From positions 1-64,000 of the forward strand of contig NZ_SISF01000033.1 of assembly GCF_004310285.1 (NCBI RefSeq): 64,000 nucleotides of DNA, in the 5' to 3' direction. Below, piece after piece: positions 63,396-64,000 of this stretch (position 1 is its first letter; the number at the start of each line of letters is the position of its first letter). The stretch is from Agrobacterium cavarae (lineage in GTDB: Bacteria > Pseudomonadota > Alphaproteobacteria > Rhizobiales > Rhizobiaceae). Below the pieces are notes generated by a model. That model was not told where the DNA came from. It saw only the letters and a program-made list of their open reading frames with translations, and did not search any database. The position numbers and the translations under genes were made by a program.

Positions 63396-64000
63396 ATGAC
63401 CGAGACGGAAAGCACGAAAGCCTATTGGAGCACGCTGCCCTGGCATCGCCAATGGCTGGTAAAGCAGGCGGAAGGCCTCTTCGACTTCTTCCAGTATCGC
63501 GCGGTCAATCCCAAAGGCGGCTTCTTCGATCTCGACCGGAAAGGCGCTCCCCTCTCCTCCGACAATCCGGTGCGCGGCATCCACGCTTCTGCCCGCATGG
63601 TCCATTGCTTCTCCATCGGACACCTGCTCGGTCGCCCCGGCTGCGGCGATATTGTCGACCATGGCATGACCTATCTTTGGGACAAGCACCGCGACCAGGA
63701 GCATGGCGGCTATTTCTGGCAGGTGGACGACAACGGCCCTGCCGACGCCACCAAGCAGGGGTACGGCCACGCCTTCGTGCTGCTCGCCGCCTCCTCCGCC
63801 AAGGTCGTCGGTCATCCGCTGGCCGATGCGATGCTGGCCGATGTGACCGAGGTTCTCGAAACCCGATTCTGGGAAGAGAAGCACGGCGCCATCAATGAGG
63901 AGTTCCACCGCGACTGGTCGCCGATCGAGAATTACCGCGGCCAGAATTCCAACATGCACCTCACCGAAGCCCTGATGGCCGCCTTCGAAGCCACGGGCGA
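63396..64000 (+). CDS. AGE-family sugar epimerase/isomerase, N-terminal part
   Basis: The frame is open at the window edge and gives about 201 residues. AAAGGAGG precedes the ATG. The sequence (YWSTLPWHRQWLVKQAEGLFDFFQYRAV, NPKGGFFDLD, RGIHASARMVHCFSIG, ENYRGQNSNMHLTEALMAAFE) is typical of N-acylglucosamine 2-epimerase-fold enzymes of the YihS / mannose isomerase group. These convert aldoses and ketoses. The His of the second half is outside the window. It is divergent from metH. Confidence 0.88.
   Translation, partial: MTETESTKAYWSTLPWHRQWLVKQAEGLFDFFQYRAVNPKGGFFDLDRKGAPLSSDNPVRGIHASARMVHCFSIGHLLGRPGCGDIVDHGMTYLWDKHRDQEHGGYFWQVDDNGPADATKQGYGHAFVLLAASSAKVVGHPLADAMLADVTEVLETRFWEEKHGAINEEFHRDWSPIENYRGQNSNMHLTEALMAAFEATG

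Noticed and set aside
1..64000. tRNA, CRISPR, insertion sequence or prophage signals
   Set aside because: Looked for in the gaps by eye; none was convincing.

Overview
This 64 kb window is a gap-free stretch of core chromosome from an alphaproteobacterium of the Rhizobiaceae, most like Agrobacterium/Rhizobium. This rests on the mraZ-rsmH-ftsL-ftsI order, a betaine-lipid btaAB pair, a PPi-dependent phosphofructokinase, ArsR-type control of methionine genes, the C-terminal WxxF-type tail on the chemoreceptor, and GC-rich codon use. I see no rRNA, tRNA, CRISPR array, prophage or insertion sequence. The only RNA gene I can support is rnpB.

Layout. 1-2.6 kb: start of the division/cell-wall cluster on the minus strand (mraZ, rsmH, ftsL, start of ftsI), with four phased TGGG repeats as MraZ operator. 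2.8-3.2 kb: rnpB. 3.3-5.8 kb: two tandem FAD amine-oxidase-like paralogues. 6-16.4 kb: region rich in peptidoglycan-active enzymes (SLT, AmpD-like amidase, SLT lipoprotein, GH25 lipoprotein, MltB) interleaved with a TerB/J-domain protein, pfp, a LysE-type exporter and btaAB. 16.6-18.8 kb: a 25-residue membrane peptide, then metF with an ArsR-methyltransferase fusion regulator. 19-30.5 kb: VOC protein, chemoreceptor, ettA, a lipase-like hydrolase, a coupled CoA-transferase/ThDP-enzyme pair, HugZ-like, RidA, DUF442 and mutarotase-like proteins. 30.7-36.5 kb: L,D-transpeptidase, a TetR/MFS pair with matching operators, a HigBA module, a lone ParA and a PhnB-like protein.

36.6-43.1 kb is one minus-strand catabolic cluster: N-formylglutamate-amidohydrolase-family enzyme, ethanolamine-type permease, glutamine-synthetase-like ligase, aldehyde dehydrogenase and iron alcohol dehydrogenase. 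Together they look like a gamma-glutamylation route for an amino alcohol, probably ethanolamine. A divergent RpiR regulator separates it from a plus-strand ABC importer operon (44.4-50.3 kb) that also carries a zinc alcohol dehydrogenase and a PP2C-like phosphatase.

50.5-64 kb: MHS-type transporter, two small membrane proteins, glmU-glmS-GNAT (UDP-GlcNAc supply), an EamA exporter, glutathione-dependent formaldehyde dehydrogenase, metH, and the start of an AGE-family sugar epimerase. The same palindrome ATAAAGATATCTTTAT lies before the metF regulator gene and before metH 44 kb away, so the two methionine loci are probably co-regulated.

Functions are assigned by reading motifs and family resemblance; no database search was run. 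Start codons were chosen from Shine-Dalgarno sequences, signal peptides and overlaps.
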